From Psychroflexus torquis ATCC 700755 (GTDB taxonomy: Bacteria > Bacteroidota > Bacteroidia > Flavobacteriales > Flavobacteriaceae): a stretch of DNA of 64,000 bases. Position numbers and translations under genes: made by a program. The first letter of the stretch is position 1. Each line of letters starts with the position of its first letter. The stretch lies in NCBI RefSeq assembly GCF_000153485.2, contig NC_018721.1, forward strand, positions 496,001 to 560,000, read 5' to 3'. This document shows positions 1-8,261 of this stretch, one piece after another. Below the pieces are notes generated by a model. It was not told where the DNA came from. It worked only from the letters and a program-made list of their open reading frames with translations, and searched no databases.

Positions 1-29
1 TACCACACACAAAATTCTTTCTTAAACCC

Positions 30-557
30 TTAAAATTGAATGGCAAAGTAAATACCATGATGAGTTATCGAGACTGGAATAGTCTTGGAGGCGATCTTTA
101 TGAACGGGAGGTTATTCTTCAATTTTAATAACTGTGGTTGTGACGACTCACCAAATTCCATTCTTAAGTTTTGAATAAGTTGTTCCTTGGAATTGGCAAT
201 AAAGGAACTTGAAGACGCTGAACAGGAAACACTACAATAGGTATAATTCTCTCTATAAAAAGTTGTTGTTGTTTTGACATAGTCTCCACCGAAATGCACT
301 AAGCCGTTTTCTGAATCCATAAGTTCACAATGAAATGCAAAAGGATTGAAAACCGGTTTGGAATTAAATTTTCGCTGAAAGGCCTTATAGGCACTTTCTT
401 TCATAGTCCAAAGCCGCCAAAAATCTTGTTCAGGCTTTGGACTTGATAAAACTAAATTTTGTTCATTTTGAGAAAGTACCTTTTCCATATACCTAGGTCT
501 AAAGATATTTGAATCGGTTTTAGCTTTCTTTAGGTCTACAATATCATTTCCAATCAC
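30..557 (-). CDS. 4'-phosphopantetheinyl transferase superfamily protein
   Basis: Transfers phosphopantetheine from CoA to the serine of an acyl carrier protein. The N-terminus has IGNDIVDL (residues 2-9, acidic metal ligand) and WTMKESAYKA (50-59, with the K-E pair), the two hallmark motifs of the Sfp/AcpS fold. At 175 aa it is longer than AcpS (about 120) and shorter than Sfp (about 224). The start is a GTG that overlaps the ACP stop codon (GTGA), so it is translationally coupled to the ACP, its obvious substrate. It is the last gene of the type III PKS cluster visible here; the cluster could continue beyond the left edge. Confidence 0.88.
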   Translation of the reverse strand: MIGNDIVDLKKAKTDSNIFRPRYMEKVLSQNEQNLVLSSPKPEQDFWRLWTMKESAYKAFQRKFNSKPVFNPFAFHCELMDSENGLVHFGGDYVKTTTTFYRENYTYCSVSCSASSSSFIANSKEQLIQNLRMEFGESSQPQLLKLKNNLPFIKIASKTIPVSITHHGIYFAIQF

Positions 558-808
558 TTAGTTTCAAGTTTCTTTTGAATAACATTGACAGTCGCTTCTA
601 CGCTAATCATCTTTTCCATGTCGTCATTTTCAATCCGGATGTCGAATTCATCTTCCACGTCTAACACAACATCCACCAAGTTAGCCGAATTGATTTGCAA
701 ATCATTTATAAAATCGGATTTGGATGTCAAATTATCGAAATTTTCTTGATGATTGACATAAGGTTGAACGATAACCTTCAATTTACCCTGTATTACTTCA
801 GCAGTCAT
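554..808 (-). CDS. acyl carrier protein
   Basis: An 84-aa acidic helical protein with the carrier signature around Ser41 (DLQINSANLVDVV), the expected phosphopantetheine attachment site; the usual DSL is degenerate here to NSA, so this is a specialised rather than the housekeeping AcpP. It carries acyl chains for the adjacent ketosynthase, dehydratase and enoyl reductase. It overlaps the phosphopantetheinyl transferase by 4 bases. A 197-bp gap separates it from the upstream membrane-protein gene, so it may have its own promoter. Confidence 0.88.
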   Translation of the reverse strand: MTAEVIQGKLKVIVQPYVNHQENFDNLTSKSDFINDLQINSANLVDVVLDVEDEFDIRIENDDMEKMISVEATVNVIQKKLETK

Positions 809-828
809 ATGATCTTTTTGGAAGCAAT

Positions 829-837
829 TTACAAATT
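829..837 (-). promoter_or_regulatory. possible -7 promoter box for the ACP/PPTase pair
   Basis: On the minus strand CTAATTTG lies about 20 bases before the ACP start, one base short of the ideal TAnnTTTG. It sits in the only large gap of the cluster. Weak, unsupported by a clear -33 box. Confidence 0.25.
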
Positions 838-1005
838 AGTTTTCGTAAACCAAGGAGAAAGACAGAAGCCCGTAAGGTTTAAAATTGGAGACTAATTTTG
901 ATATTTCAAGTCAAGTCTCTAGCAACTAATACATCAATAAGAGGTTAAGTCTGAAAGCATCAAGCCACTACAATTGATATTCAGAATAATAATAAAAGAT
1001 CACAT

Positions 1006-1236
1006 TTATTTTTCGGAACTCAGCTTTAACTTACACCTAAAACTTTCAAAGAGAAAATTCACTCCTGTCATAATAACAATAAGTGATAGCGTACCTGCTA
1101 GAACCCACTGCCAAGTTTCTGCATCACTATGTTTCATAAAGCCACTTTCGACGATTGCCGAAAGTCCAAAACCTAGTAACCCCGTTCCTAACCCACCAAA
1201 TAACCAAAATCGTTTTTTAAGCTGATTTATCTCCAT
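1006..1236 (-). CDS. small two-helix membrane protein of PKS cluster
   Basis: I do not recognise the family. About 76 aa with two hydrophobic segments (roughly residues 11-31 and 45-64) joined by a short polar stretch (ESGFMKHSDAETW), ending in a basic tail. The ATG at 1236 is chosen over a GTG one codon earlier. The gene overlaps the end of the ketosynthase gene by about 20 bases in another frame, a sign of translational coupling and membership of the cluster. It could tether the biosynthetic enzymes to the membrane or help handle a lipid product; this is inference. Confidence 0.65.
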   Translation of the reverse strand: MEINQLKKRFWLFGGLGTGLLGFGLSAIVESGFMKHSDAETWQWVLAGTLSLIVIMTGVNFLFESFRCKLKLSSEK

Positions 1237-2503
1237 CACTATATTTTTTCAAAATTACACAAGCGTTCACATCGCCAAAACCAAAACTTGCTTTAGCGAT
1301 AACAGTCAAGTTCTTTTTTAGTAAGGTCCTGGGAATTTTTTCCTCATCGACTATCTCCAAAATATCTGGATGTATCGTATCGCAATTTAAATTTGGAAAT
1401 ATAAAGCCTTGTGATAATTCCAAAATAGAACTCACGAGCTCTAGACTTCCTGCTGCAGCCAAAGCATGACCAACATGACTTTTTAGAGAATTGATATAAG
1501 GGAAGTTTTTTCCTGATTTTTGTAAGGCCAGAGACCAATTCTGAACTTCAGTGGCGTCCATAGCGGTAGCAGTAAGGTGAGCATTAATGAGGTCTATATC
1601 TTCTGAATTTACCCCTGCCTCTATTAAAGCTTTTGAGATACAACTTTTAACTGCTGACGAGTTAGGCGCCGTCATACTCCCCTGTTCGCGTTGCCCTCCA
1701 GAATTAATACACCCTCCTAAAACTTCAGCATAAATAGGAACTCCCCTTTCTAGAGCAGATTCCAAACTTTCTATAACCATAGCCCCTGCGCCACTGGAAG
1801 GCACAAAACCAGCTGCAGATTCGCTCATAGGCTTCGAAGCTTCCTCTGGCTTTTCATTATACTGATGCGGTAAGATACGGAGAGCATCAAAACCACCCCA
1901 CACATAAGGTCCAGAATCACTACAACTTCCCACTAGCATACGCTTAGCTTTCCCTGAAGAAATACGGTCGTACCCCATAAGCAAAGCCTCGGTTCCTGTG
2001 GTACAGGCGGAGGAATTGGTGGTCACTTGATTGCCACAGCCTAACTTCCCCCCCAGAAAAGCACTTATCCCGCTAGCCATCGTTTGCAGAACACTGGTAC
2101 TTCCCAAGCGTCGGACTTGCTTTTGGTCTATACGATGAAAGGCTTCTCGCAACTTATCTACACCTAAAACTCCAGTTCCAAAAATAATTCCTGAGTCTGG
2201 ATCTACCTCCTCAGTAATGTTCAATCCAGCATCGGCCCAGGCTTCTTGACCAGCAATTCCTCCATAAATAAGTCCCGTCGCTAACAAACCCCTTTGCTCC
2301 AAAGCAGTAAAATAGGTATCCATAAGCTCTTGAGAAATCTCAGGAATTCCTCCAATCTGACAACTAAATTGTAACTCTTTTAAATTTGAATGGAACTGAA
2401 TTCCACTTTTACCAGATTTTATAGCCTCTGTAAAAGGGGAAACCCCAACAGCATTTGACGCCACAACTCCTAAACCCGTAATCACTACTCTTTGTGTCTT
2501 CAT
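1217..2503 (-). CDS. beta-ketoacyl-ACP synthase, FabF (KAS II)-like
   Basis: Condenses malonyl-ACP with an acyl chain. At 428 aa it has family length and the full Cys-His-His triad: Cys167 in NSSACTTGTEA, His309 in NAHLTATAMDATE, and Lys341/His346 in SLKSHVGHALAAAG. It lies 2 bases after the dehydratase stop codon and overlaps the small membrane protein. In this context it is a cluster-specific chain-elongation enzyme acting on the cluster ACP rather than the housekeeping FabF. A chain-length-factor role is unlikely because the catalytic Cys is intact. Confidence 0.92.
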   Translation of the reverse strand: MKTQRVVITGLGVVASNAVGVSPFTEAIKSGKSGIQFHSNLKELQFSCQIGGIPEISQELMDTYFTALEQRGLLATGLIYGGIAGQEAWADAGLNITEEVDPDSGIIFGTGVLGVDKLREAFHRIDQKQVRRLGSTSVLQTMASGISAFLGGKLGCGNQVTTNSSACTTGTEALLMGYDRISSGKAKRMLVGSCSDSGPYVWGGFDALRILPHQYNEKPEEASKPMSESAAGFVPSSGAGAMVIESLESALERGVPIYAEVLGGCINSGGQREQGSMTAPNSSAVKSCISKALIEAGVNSEDIDLINAHLTATAMDATEVQNWSLALQKSGKNFPYINSLKSHVGHALAAAGSLELVSSILELSQGFIFPNLNCDTIHPDILEIVDEEKIPRTLLKKNLTVIAKASFGFGDVNACVILKKYSDGDKSA

Positions 2504-2505
2504 AA

Positions 2506-2943
2506 TTAAATTAAAATAACACCTGCAATGTCTCCTCTTAAAATTAAGTCTCCATTGATATTAAACATTTTAACCAATGATTTCAATTTATTGAATCTAA
2601 AATAAATCTTCTCTGCCTCAATGATGACTTTTTCATCGGGTAAAACGGGTTTTAGAAATTCTATATTTGTACTCGTCATTGCGAGTCGAATCTTGCCTAA
2701 GTCAGAATTCTTATCTTGAGAAAGAATAAAAAGTCCTAGACTAGCTAAGCCAATCTGGGCGGCACATTCGGTAAGAATTACTCCAGGAGTAATGGGATGA
2801 TCTTTAAAATGCCCTTTATAAAACCAAGAGGAGGCTTTGAAAGTGTAACTGCCTTTTATAAAATCTTCAGAGACGTTTTCAATTGTATCGACAAACAAAA
2901 AAGGGTCTTGATAAGGAAGTTGAGAGATAAGTTTGTTTTTCAA
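2506..2943 (-). CDS. 3-hydroxyacyl-ACP dehydratase, FabZ-like hotdog protein
   Basis: 145 aa with a single hotdog fold and the FabZ active-site block GHFKDHPITPGVILTE, containing the catalytic His45 and Glu59. It would dehydrate 3-hydroxyacyl-ACP to enoyl-ACP, between the ketosynthase downstream and the enoyl reductase upstream. Identity to housekeeping FabZ appears low, in keeping with a pathway-specific role. The 2-base gap to the ketosynthase gene indicates one transcript. Confidence 0.88.
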   Translation of the reverse strand: MKNKLISQLPYQDPFLFVDTIENVSEDFIKGSYTFKASSWFYKGHFKDHPITPGVILTECAAQIGLASLGLFILSQDKNSDLGKIRLAMTSTNIEFLKPVLPDEKVIIEAEKIYFRFNKLKSLVKMFNINGDLILRGDIAGVILI

Positions 2944-3011
2944 AGGATTTTAGTTTTGAATAGTAAAATTACACAGATAATTTAAAACTCCTATTCTGCA
3001 GTGCAAAGTTA

Positions 3012-3794
3012 TTACAGGCTTTCTCCACCATCTGCTTTGATGACGGTTCCATTGATCCAATTAGACTCCTCTAAACTCAACAAATAGACCACATTAGCGA
3101 CATCTTCCGGAGTAGTTAACCGTTTAAAAGGATTTCGTTTAATGGCTGAATTTTTTAGAACGTCATGTCCAGGTATCATTTTAAAAGACTGTGTTTCTAC
3201 CATTCCAGCTTGAATGCAATTCGCTGTTATTTTAAAGTCAGCAAACTCTACTGCCATATACTTCATAAGCGTTTCTAAACTGGTTTTGGCTACTGAAACG
3301 GCAGCATAATGCTTCCACACCCGTTGATTCCCTTCGCTGGTGAAAGCTAATAATTTTGAATGTTCTGCAAACAATTTGGCCTCTAAGATAGCTTTTGACC
3401 AGTCGTAAAAACTATAAGCCATGGCATTGGCTGTGATTTGCAAATCGATCTGGTTGAGAGGTGAATCTCCGGTCATCGCCTTCAAATTTCCTTTAGCAAT
3501 GCTGTGTAAAAGCAGTTTTATCTTACCAGATTCTCCTAAAATTTTCGGGATTTCAGTGATAAATTCTTTTCTCTTTTCTGAATTTATAGCGTCAAAATTG
3601 AATGTTTTTAATTGGACGCCACACTGCTTAATCTCTTCAAATCTGGCTTCGATTTCTGGAAAATCACTTCGCCTATCTCTATAAATGATAAGCAAATTCC
3701 AACCCTGTTGCGCTAACTTTAAGGCTGATGCATAGCCTAAACCCTGACTGCCTCCAAGGATTAAAGCATAGTTGTGTTGAGATGACTGTGGCAT
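3012..3794 (-). CDS. FabI/FabL-type enoyl-ACP reductase-like SDR
   Basis: 260-aa Rossmann short-chain dehydrogenase with a glycine motif GGSQGLG (14-20). The catalytic pair is Tyr163-(x)6-Lys170 (YAAVSVAK), the spacing of FabI/FabL enoyl reductases, not the Y-x3-K of FabG ketoreductases. LHSIAKG (96-102) and the C-terminal INGTVIKADGG also resemble FabI. It would reduce enoyl-ACP to saturated acyl-ACP using NAD(P)H. No FabG-like ketoreductase is visible in the cluster, so that step may come from the housekeeping enzyme. A ketoreductase activity cannot be excluded from sequence alone. Confidence 0.8.
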   Translation of the reverse strand: MPQSSQHNYALILGGSQGLGYASALKLAQQGWNLLIIYRDRRSDFPEIEARFEEIKQCGVQLKTFNFDAINSEKRKEFITEIPKILGESGKIKLLLHSIAKGNLKAMTGDSPLNQIDLQITANAMAYSFYDWSKAILEAKLFAEHSKLLAFTSEGNQRVWKHYAAVSVAKTSLETLMKYMAVEFADFKITANCIQAGMVETQSFKMIPGHDVLKNSAIKRNPFKRLTTPEDVANVVYLLSLEESNWINGTVIKADGGESL

Positions 3795-3845
3795 ATGTAT
3801 CCAGTTATAAATGAGTTCTTATCAAATTCCGAAGAAAAATTTACT

Positions 3846-4898
3846 TTACCATTGAAGCAAAATTCTTTGTGCTGAAAATCCCGGCCCAAAACTTAGCATC
3901 AGTCCCTTTTCTCCTTTTTTCATATCTTTCTTTAGCATTCTTTCTAAGACATAGAGAACTGTAGCGCTACTCATGTTCCCAAAAAGCCGAAGTACTTCTT
4001 TCGTATCATCTATGTTTTTGCCCATAGCACCAAACAAGGCTTCTACGGTATTGATAATTTTCTTGCCCCCTGGATGAAAAATAAGATGATTGATATCTTC
4101 TATTTTTGTATCGTTAGCTTTAAGAAAAGGGTGAATAATATCTGGGAAATGATCGCTTATTTTTTCTGGTACATCTATATCTAAGATCATTTTAAGACCC
4201 GAATTAGTCAAGTCGAAACCCATCATATGGGTATCATTATAAAAGTGATACATAGATTCATCTATGATTTCTGGACCTTTACAAGCCTCTTCTGAAGACA
4301 TGAGTACACAAGCAGAACCATCACCAAATATGGCAGAACTTACCATATTGGCCATAGACAAATCATTGAGTTGAAGCGTGGCAGTTGGTGCCTCAAAGGA
4401 GACGATAGCAGCTCTCTTATTGGGATTGGCTTGCAAAAATTGCTTGGCATAAATCATTCCTGAAATTCCAGCGGCGCAGCCCATCTCGGTGACAGGAAGT
4501 CTTATGATATCTTGTCGCAATTCCAAGTCATTAATCAAATAAGCATCTAAGGAAGGGATCATAATCCCAGTGCAGCTTACCGTAATGATATAGTCCAAAC
4601 TGTCTGGCGACCAGTCGGCTAGTTTTAAGGCCTTTTCCAAAACCTTTTTACCAAGTTTCTTCGCTTCTCGGACATAGATTCTATTTTTATCTTCAAAAGA
4701 AGTCGAAGTAAACACCTCTTCAGGATTCATAATCGAGTAGCGCCTATCTACTTGAGCACCTTCAAATATTTTGATAACCTTTCGTTGAAATCTTTCGTTT
4801 TCGTCTGCCAACCAGGTTTCAACAAAAGGAATAATATCTTTTGTTTCCTTAAAATATTCTGGGTTTTGGGTAGCAACCGTTTCTATCTTAACACTCAT
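3846..4898 (-). CDS. type III polyketide synthase (chalcone/stilbene synthase family)
   Basis: Homodimeric, ACP-independent ketosynthase that extends an acyl starter with malonyl-CoA and cyclises the chain, typically to alkylresorcinols, pyrones or phloroglucinols. 350 aa, family length. The Cys-His-Asn triad is intact: Cys141 in TEMGCAAGISG, His275 in LIFHPGGKK and Asn308 in LFGNMSSAT. Its ATG overlaps the methyltransferase stop (ATGA), so the two are coupled. Co-location with a fatty-acid-type gene set suggests a long acyl starter. Product and chain length cannot be read from the sequence. Confidence 0.93.
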   Translation of the reverse strand: MSVKIETVATQNPEYFKETKDIIPFVETWLADENERFQRKVIKIFEGAQVDRRYSIMNPEEVFTSTSFEDKNRIYVREAKKLGKKVLEKALKLADWSPDSLDYIITVSCTGIMIPSLDAYLINDLELRQDIIRLPVTEMGCAAGISGMIYAKQFLQANPNKRAAIVSFEAPTATLQLNDLSMANMVSSAIFGDGSACVLMSSEEACKGPEIIDESMYHFYNDTHMMGFDLTNSGLKMILDIDVPEKISDHFPDIIHPFLKANDTKIEDINHLIFHPGGKKIINTVEALFGAMGKNIDDTKEVLRLFGNMSSATVLYVLERMLKKDMKKGEKGLMLSFGPGFSAQRILLQW

Positions 4899-5605
4899 GA
4901 GCTATAAATAATCCACTGGTATCGGAAAGCCCAATACCATTTGATGTGGTGTTTTAGGTTTAAATTTTTGGCGTAAGTTTCTAAATCTTTTTCCTTAAAG
5001 CCTCTTAATATAGAGGTTAATCCATCTTTTTTTGCAATATCTGAATTTACAAAGACTAGACAATAGAGTTTAAAAAGGTGATATGCCAATTTGTGTCTAT
5101 GCAAATCGTTAATGAGCACACCGTATTTTGCTTTTTGCTTCAGCACGGGGAGCAGTTTTTCTATAAATTGATCTTCAAAATGATGAAGGGTCAAGCAGCA
5201 CGTAATAATATCAGCTTGGAAATACTCAAAGTCTTCACTAAACACGTCAATGACGCGATAAGAGATATTCTTATAATCTGCAGATAATTCTCTTGCAATT
5301 TCTATAGTATGTGGATTGGCATCTATGCCTATAAGTTGGAGGTTGAAATCTTGTGTTTTTGCCCATTTGGAGATATGACGTAGGGCATCTCCACTTCCAC
5401 AGCCTAGATCGGCTATCACTAAATGCTTTTGATTTCTATCTTTTAGCAATGTTTTGATCCCCGCTATAGTTGCTCTGTGCCCTCCAAGTTGTGTATTGAT
5501 TCTATCTATTGTAGCAAGGACGTGCTTAAGGTCTTCTCCCTTAAAATCGAAACCATCCATGATTTCTTCTTGCTTGCTTCTTTTTTTGGTTGAAATGCTA
5601 CTCAT
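4895..5605 (-). CDS. class I SAM-dependent methyltransferase of PKS cluster
   Basis: 236 aa from the ATG at 5605. The frame is open further upstream to 5761, but that part lies inside the FAD gene, and the internal ATG forms an ATGA overlap with the FAD stop, so 5605 is preferred. Motif I is VIADLGCGSGDAL (about residues 63-75), followed by LIGIDANPHTIEIA and later DIITCCLTLHHFED, a UbiE-like Rossmann layout. It probably O- or C-methylates the aromatic polyketide made by the neighbouring synthase. Unlike the methyltransferase of the Streptomyces srs phenolic-lipid operon it is soluble rather than a membrane ICMT-type enzyme. Confidence 0.87.
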   Translation of the reverse strand: MSSISTKKRSKQEEIMDGFDFKGEDLKHVLATIDRINTQLGGHRATIAGIKTLLKDRNQKHLVIADLGCGSGDALRHISKWAKTQDFNLQLIGIDANPHTIEIARELSADYKNISYRVIDVFSEDFEYFQADIITCCLTLHHFEDQFIEKLLPVLKQKAKYGVLINDLHRHKLAYHLFKLYCLVFVNSDIAKKDGLTSILRGFKEKDLETYAKNLNLKHHIKWYWAFRYQWIIYSS

Positions 5606-6717
5606 TGAATTGGTTTTCCGTGGGTTTGCTGAATCATTTTGCGGAGCAAAAAGGGTGATTTTAAGACTATCCACATCCCATAACGGGTGAGTTGAGGTTG
5701 CAACAATATCTTTTGAAAAATAGATCCAAAAATAAGTCTTTTTTGAAAGGTTTTCTTCCAAATACGGGAATAATTTGCTTCCAGTTTATCTCGATTTTTA
5801 TGCTTAAAAAAGCTCTTTATTTCATTAGAAACTAGCTTGGCAGAATGTATAGCCATTGCCATTCCATTTCCACATAAAGGATGAATAAGCCCAGCAGAAT
5901 CTCCTGCCATAAGCATATGGTGTTCCACAGCCTTTTTATTTTGAAAAGAAACTTGAGAAATGGCTAAGTGCTTTTCAAAATCCATTTTAGAAGTCTCCAA
6001 AAAAGATTTCAGATGGGGGTTTTGAGATAAGATTTTATGATTAAAATCTTCAATAGAATTTGCTTTTTTAAAAGTATCGTAGTGAGCGAGATAACAAAAA
6101 TTGACTGCGCCAGTTTCAGTTTTTGACAATCCGCAATACCCACCTTCAAAATTATGCAATTGGACTGAACCTTCGGGGAAATCACTTGATGTATAATGAG
6201 CTTTTATACCAATCCAAGGGGTTTTTTGAGTAATAAAAGATCTATCCATCTTTTTATCTAAGTTGGAGCGCTTCCCAAAGCTACCTATCGCTAGGATAGA
6301 CATAAAGGTTTGTTGTGCTGTTTTAATGGTAAAGCGATCGTCGATAAATTCAACATCAGTTACCGTTTCAAAAACGAAATCAACACCATTAGCTTTCGCT
6401 TTTTTAAACAAGAGATGATCGAAGGCATACCTTGAAATACCGAAGCCTCCGAGTGGTAGTTTTATTTCAACAAGTTGGCCTTTTCTGTCGCTTAATTGAA
6501 GACTATGGATTTCGTCTGGTGGAGTAGTTTCAAAGTTGACACCCAAACGATTTAAGTAGGGAGATATCTCGTTGGAAACATATTCTCCACAAACTTTATG
6601 TTTTGGATAGGTCTCTTTTTCGAGAAGTAGTACTTGCAAACCGTCTTTGGATAGGTCTATTGCAGAGGTTAACCCTGCGAGACCTCCACCAATTATAATG
6701 ACATCGTATGTGTTCAT
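5602..6717 (-). CDS. FAD-dependent oxidoreductase (geranylgeranyl reductase/hydroxylase-like)
   Basis: 371-aa flavoprotein with the FAD dinucleotide motif IIIGGGLAGL (7-16), a KVCGEYVS block (41-48) typical of the geranylgeranyl-reductase/aromatic-hydroxylase superfamily, and the second FAD motif AGDSAGLIHP (271-280). First gene of the type III PKS cluster, coupled by ATGA to the methyltransferase. By analogy with phenolic-lipid operons it may hydroxylate the methylated ring to a hydroquinone or quinone; reduction of an unsaturated chain is the alternative. Confidence 0.85.
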   Translation of the reverse strand: MNTYDVIIIGGGLAGLTSAIDLSKDGLQVLLLEKETYPKHKVCGEYVSNEISPYLNRLGVNFETTPPDEIHSLQLSDRKGQLVEIKLPLGGFGISRYAFDHLLFKKAKANGVDFVFETVTDVEFIDDRFTIKTAQQTFMSILAIGSFGKRSNLDKKMDRSFITQKTPWIGIKAHYTSSDFPEGSVQLHNFEGGYCGLSKTETGAVNFCYLAHYDTFKKANSIEDFNHKILSQNPHLKSFLETSKMDFEKHLAISQVSFQNKKAVEHHMLMAGDSAGLIHPLCGNGMAMAIHSAKLVSNEIKSFFKHKNRDKLEANYSRIWKKTFQKRLIFGSIFQKILLQPQLTRYGMWIVLKSPFLLRKMIQQTHGKPIQ

Positions 6718-6734
6718 TCTTGAAATTTAGGCAT

Positions 6735-6765
6735 AAAAAAAATCCTAAAATTGATTTAGGATTTT
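6735..6765 (-). terminator. rho-independent terminator after ompA-like gene
   Basis: An 11-bp inverted repeat (AAAATCCTAAA / TTTAGGATTTT) with a 5-base loop is followed on the minus strand by a run of T. It separates the lipoprotein pair from the downstream polyketide cluster. Confidence 0.8.
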
Positions 6766-6783
6766 CTTGTGACTTTTTGAAGC

Positions 6784-7479
6784 TTATTGAGCTTTTTGTT
6801 TTGCTTCATCTTTTAATTCTTCATTCGCTACAATGGCAAGCTCTACTCTTCTATTTTTGGACCGCTCTTCTGGAGAAGTATTATCAAACTTAGGTTGCTC
6901 TTCTCCGTACCAGTTGGTCTTAATTCTTGAACTAGAAATCCCATTATTGGATAAATAGTCGGTTACTGATTGAGCTCTTCTTTTGGATAAATCCATATTA
7001 TAAGAATCACTTCCTGTAGAATCTGTATGGCCTTCAACAATGATATTCGTTTTAGGATATTTTTGAAAAATACCGATTAATTTTAGTAGTGAAATTTCAG
7101 ATTTTCCTTCAATATTAGATTTATTAGTAGTAAAATAGACCCCTGAATTTTCGTCGAAAGTCACGTTAATCCCTTCTCCAACTCTGGTCACTTCTGCACC
7201 AGGGATTTCCTCTTCAATTTCTTTGGCTTGTTTATCCATTGTATTACCGATGTAAGCACCAGCTGCGCCACCAACAACCCCTCCTATAATGGCACCTAGA
7301 ACAGAATTATCTCCGTCTCCAGTATTATTACCAATAACTCCTCCAATTACAGCTCCACCAATAGCTCCTATAGCCCCAACTCTTTGAGTCTTATTTGTAT
7401 TTTTAACTGCTTCACAAGAACTAAATAAAAAAGCAATGGCTAATAATAGTCCTAGTATTTTATTTTTTTTCACTTTCAT
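6784..7479 (-). CDS. OmpA-family lipoprotein with glycine-zipper domain
   Basis: 231 aa. A lipoprotein signal ends in LFSSC (Cys22). Residues about 35-80 form a glycine-zipper membrane segment (IGAIGGAVIGGVIG). The C-terminal half is an OmpA-like peptidoglycan-binding domain (VEGHTDSTGS, then LSKRRAQSVTDYL and NRRVELAI). It should sit in the outer membrane and bind peptidoglycan through the diaminopimelate-binding fold. It lies 3 bases after the upstream lipocalin-like lipoprotein gene and is followed by a strong terminator, so the two form a bicistronic unit. Confidence 0.92.
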   Translation of the reverse strand: MKVKKNKILGLLLAIAFLFSSCEAVKNTNKTQRVGAIGAIGGAVIGGVIGNNTGDGDNSVLGAIIGGVVGGAAGAYIGNTMDKQAKEIEEEIPGAEVTRVGEGINVTFDENSGVYFTTNKSNIEGKSEISLLKLIGIFQKYPKTNIIVEGHTDSTGSDSYNMDLSKRRAQSVTDYLSNNGISSSRIKTNWYGEEQPKFDNTSPEERSKNRRVELAIVANEELKDEAKQKAQ

Positions 7480-7482
7480 AAT

Positions 7483-7956
7483 TTATTGTTTTGAAAATGT
7501 CATTTCAATAATGACTTCTTTATTTTCTAAAGTAACTTTTTGCTGCCATACCATTTGGTCTTCTAACAAAGATTTAATGCTTACTCTACTCCCTTTATCT
7601 ACCGCTTTAGCCTTTTGGTTTGTTGTAATTTTAAATAACATTTCTGGGGTAGAACTCTCAACAGTTTGCTTATCGATGTACCATACGAAATTCTGTTCTT
7701 GTTTATCACATGCATTGCCGTCCAAAATAAAATCACCTGTTGCATTATTTGGAACGAAACTCCATTGTGAATTTTCAAAACAAGTGACTTCAGCTAAATC
7801 GAAAATAGTGGTATCAAAAAATCCAGATGAGTTAGGGAAGCTAACTTCTTCTAAAACCCAATCTCCTTTCAATTGTTTTTCAACTTTATTTGCTAAATAA
7901 GCAGAACCACATGAGGTTAGCAATAGAGACAAAGCAATAATCGTAATGTATTTCAT
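7483..7956 (-). CDS. lipocalin-like lipoprotein
   Basis: 157 aa. Signal peptide with lipobox LLTSC (Cys16). The mature part begins LKGDWVLEEVSFP and is rich in beta strands, matching the small lipocalin-like lipoproteins common in Flavobacteriaceae (the GxW motif is GDW). Two internal cysteines (CFENSQW and GNACDK) could form a disulfide. No ligand can be named. Co-transcribed with the OmpA-family gene. Confidence 0.75.
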   Translation of the reverse strand: MKYITIIALSLLLTSCGSAYLANKVEKQLKGDWVLEEVSFPNSSGFFDTTIFDLAEVTCFENSQWSFVPNNATGDFILDGNACDKQEQNFVWYIDKQTVESSTPEMLFKITTNQKAKAVDKGSRVSIKSLLEDQMVWQQKVTLENKEVIIEMTFSKQ

Positions 7957-8261
7957 GAGTTATTTAATTAATTCAAAAATGTAATAAAAAATCTGTAAAT
8001 TATTTTCAAAAAACAAATTTATAGATTTAATCTAGATATTGATTACTTTCTAAATAATCTTTCAATAAGGAAAATAACAAATAAGACATAAAAATGCAGA
8101 AAATAAGTTTAGCAATTTGAGCAACATCTTTTGCAATTCTGCCAAATTCTGACAAAGCGTATAATAATACACTAATTAGAAAGGTGATAACCTATCGCAT
8201 CATAATTTAGGGTTTTTGATTGACCATTTAAAATAGTAAAAAAAATATAATTAATATTATT
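7957..8261 (-). other. 305-bp intergenic region with lipocalin promoter
   Basis: No gene seen. On the minus strand TAAATTTG at 8014-8021 matches the Bacteroidota -7 box and is the probable promoter of the lipocalin/OmpA pair, about 60 bases from the start codon. The rest is AT-rich sequence with no clear hairpin. Confidence 0.5.

Noticed and set aside
5606..5761. 52-residue N-terminal extension of the cluster methyltransferase
   Set aside because: It overlaps the FAD oxidoreductase gene and lacks family similarity; the ATGA overlap at 5602-5605 marks the real start.
7436..7900. Plus-strand frame of 154 codons opposite the lipocalin-like gene
   Set aside because: Antisense to two well supported lipoprotein genes and without family features.
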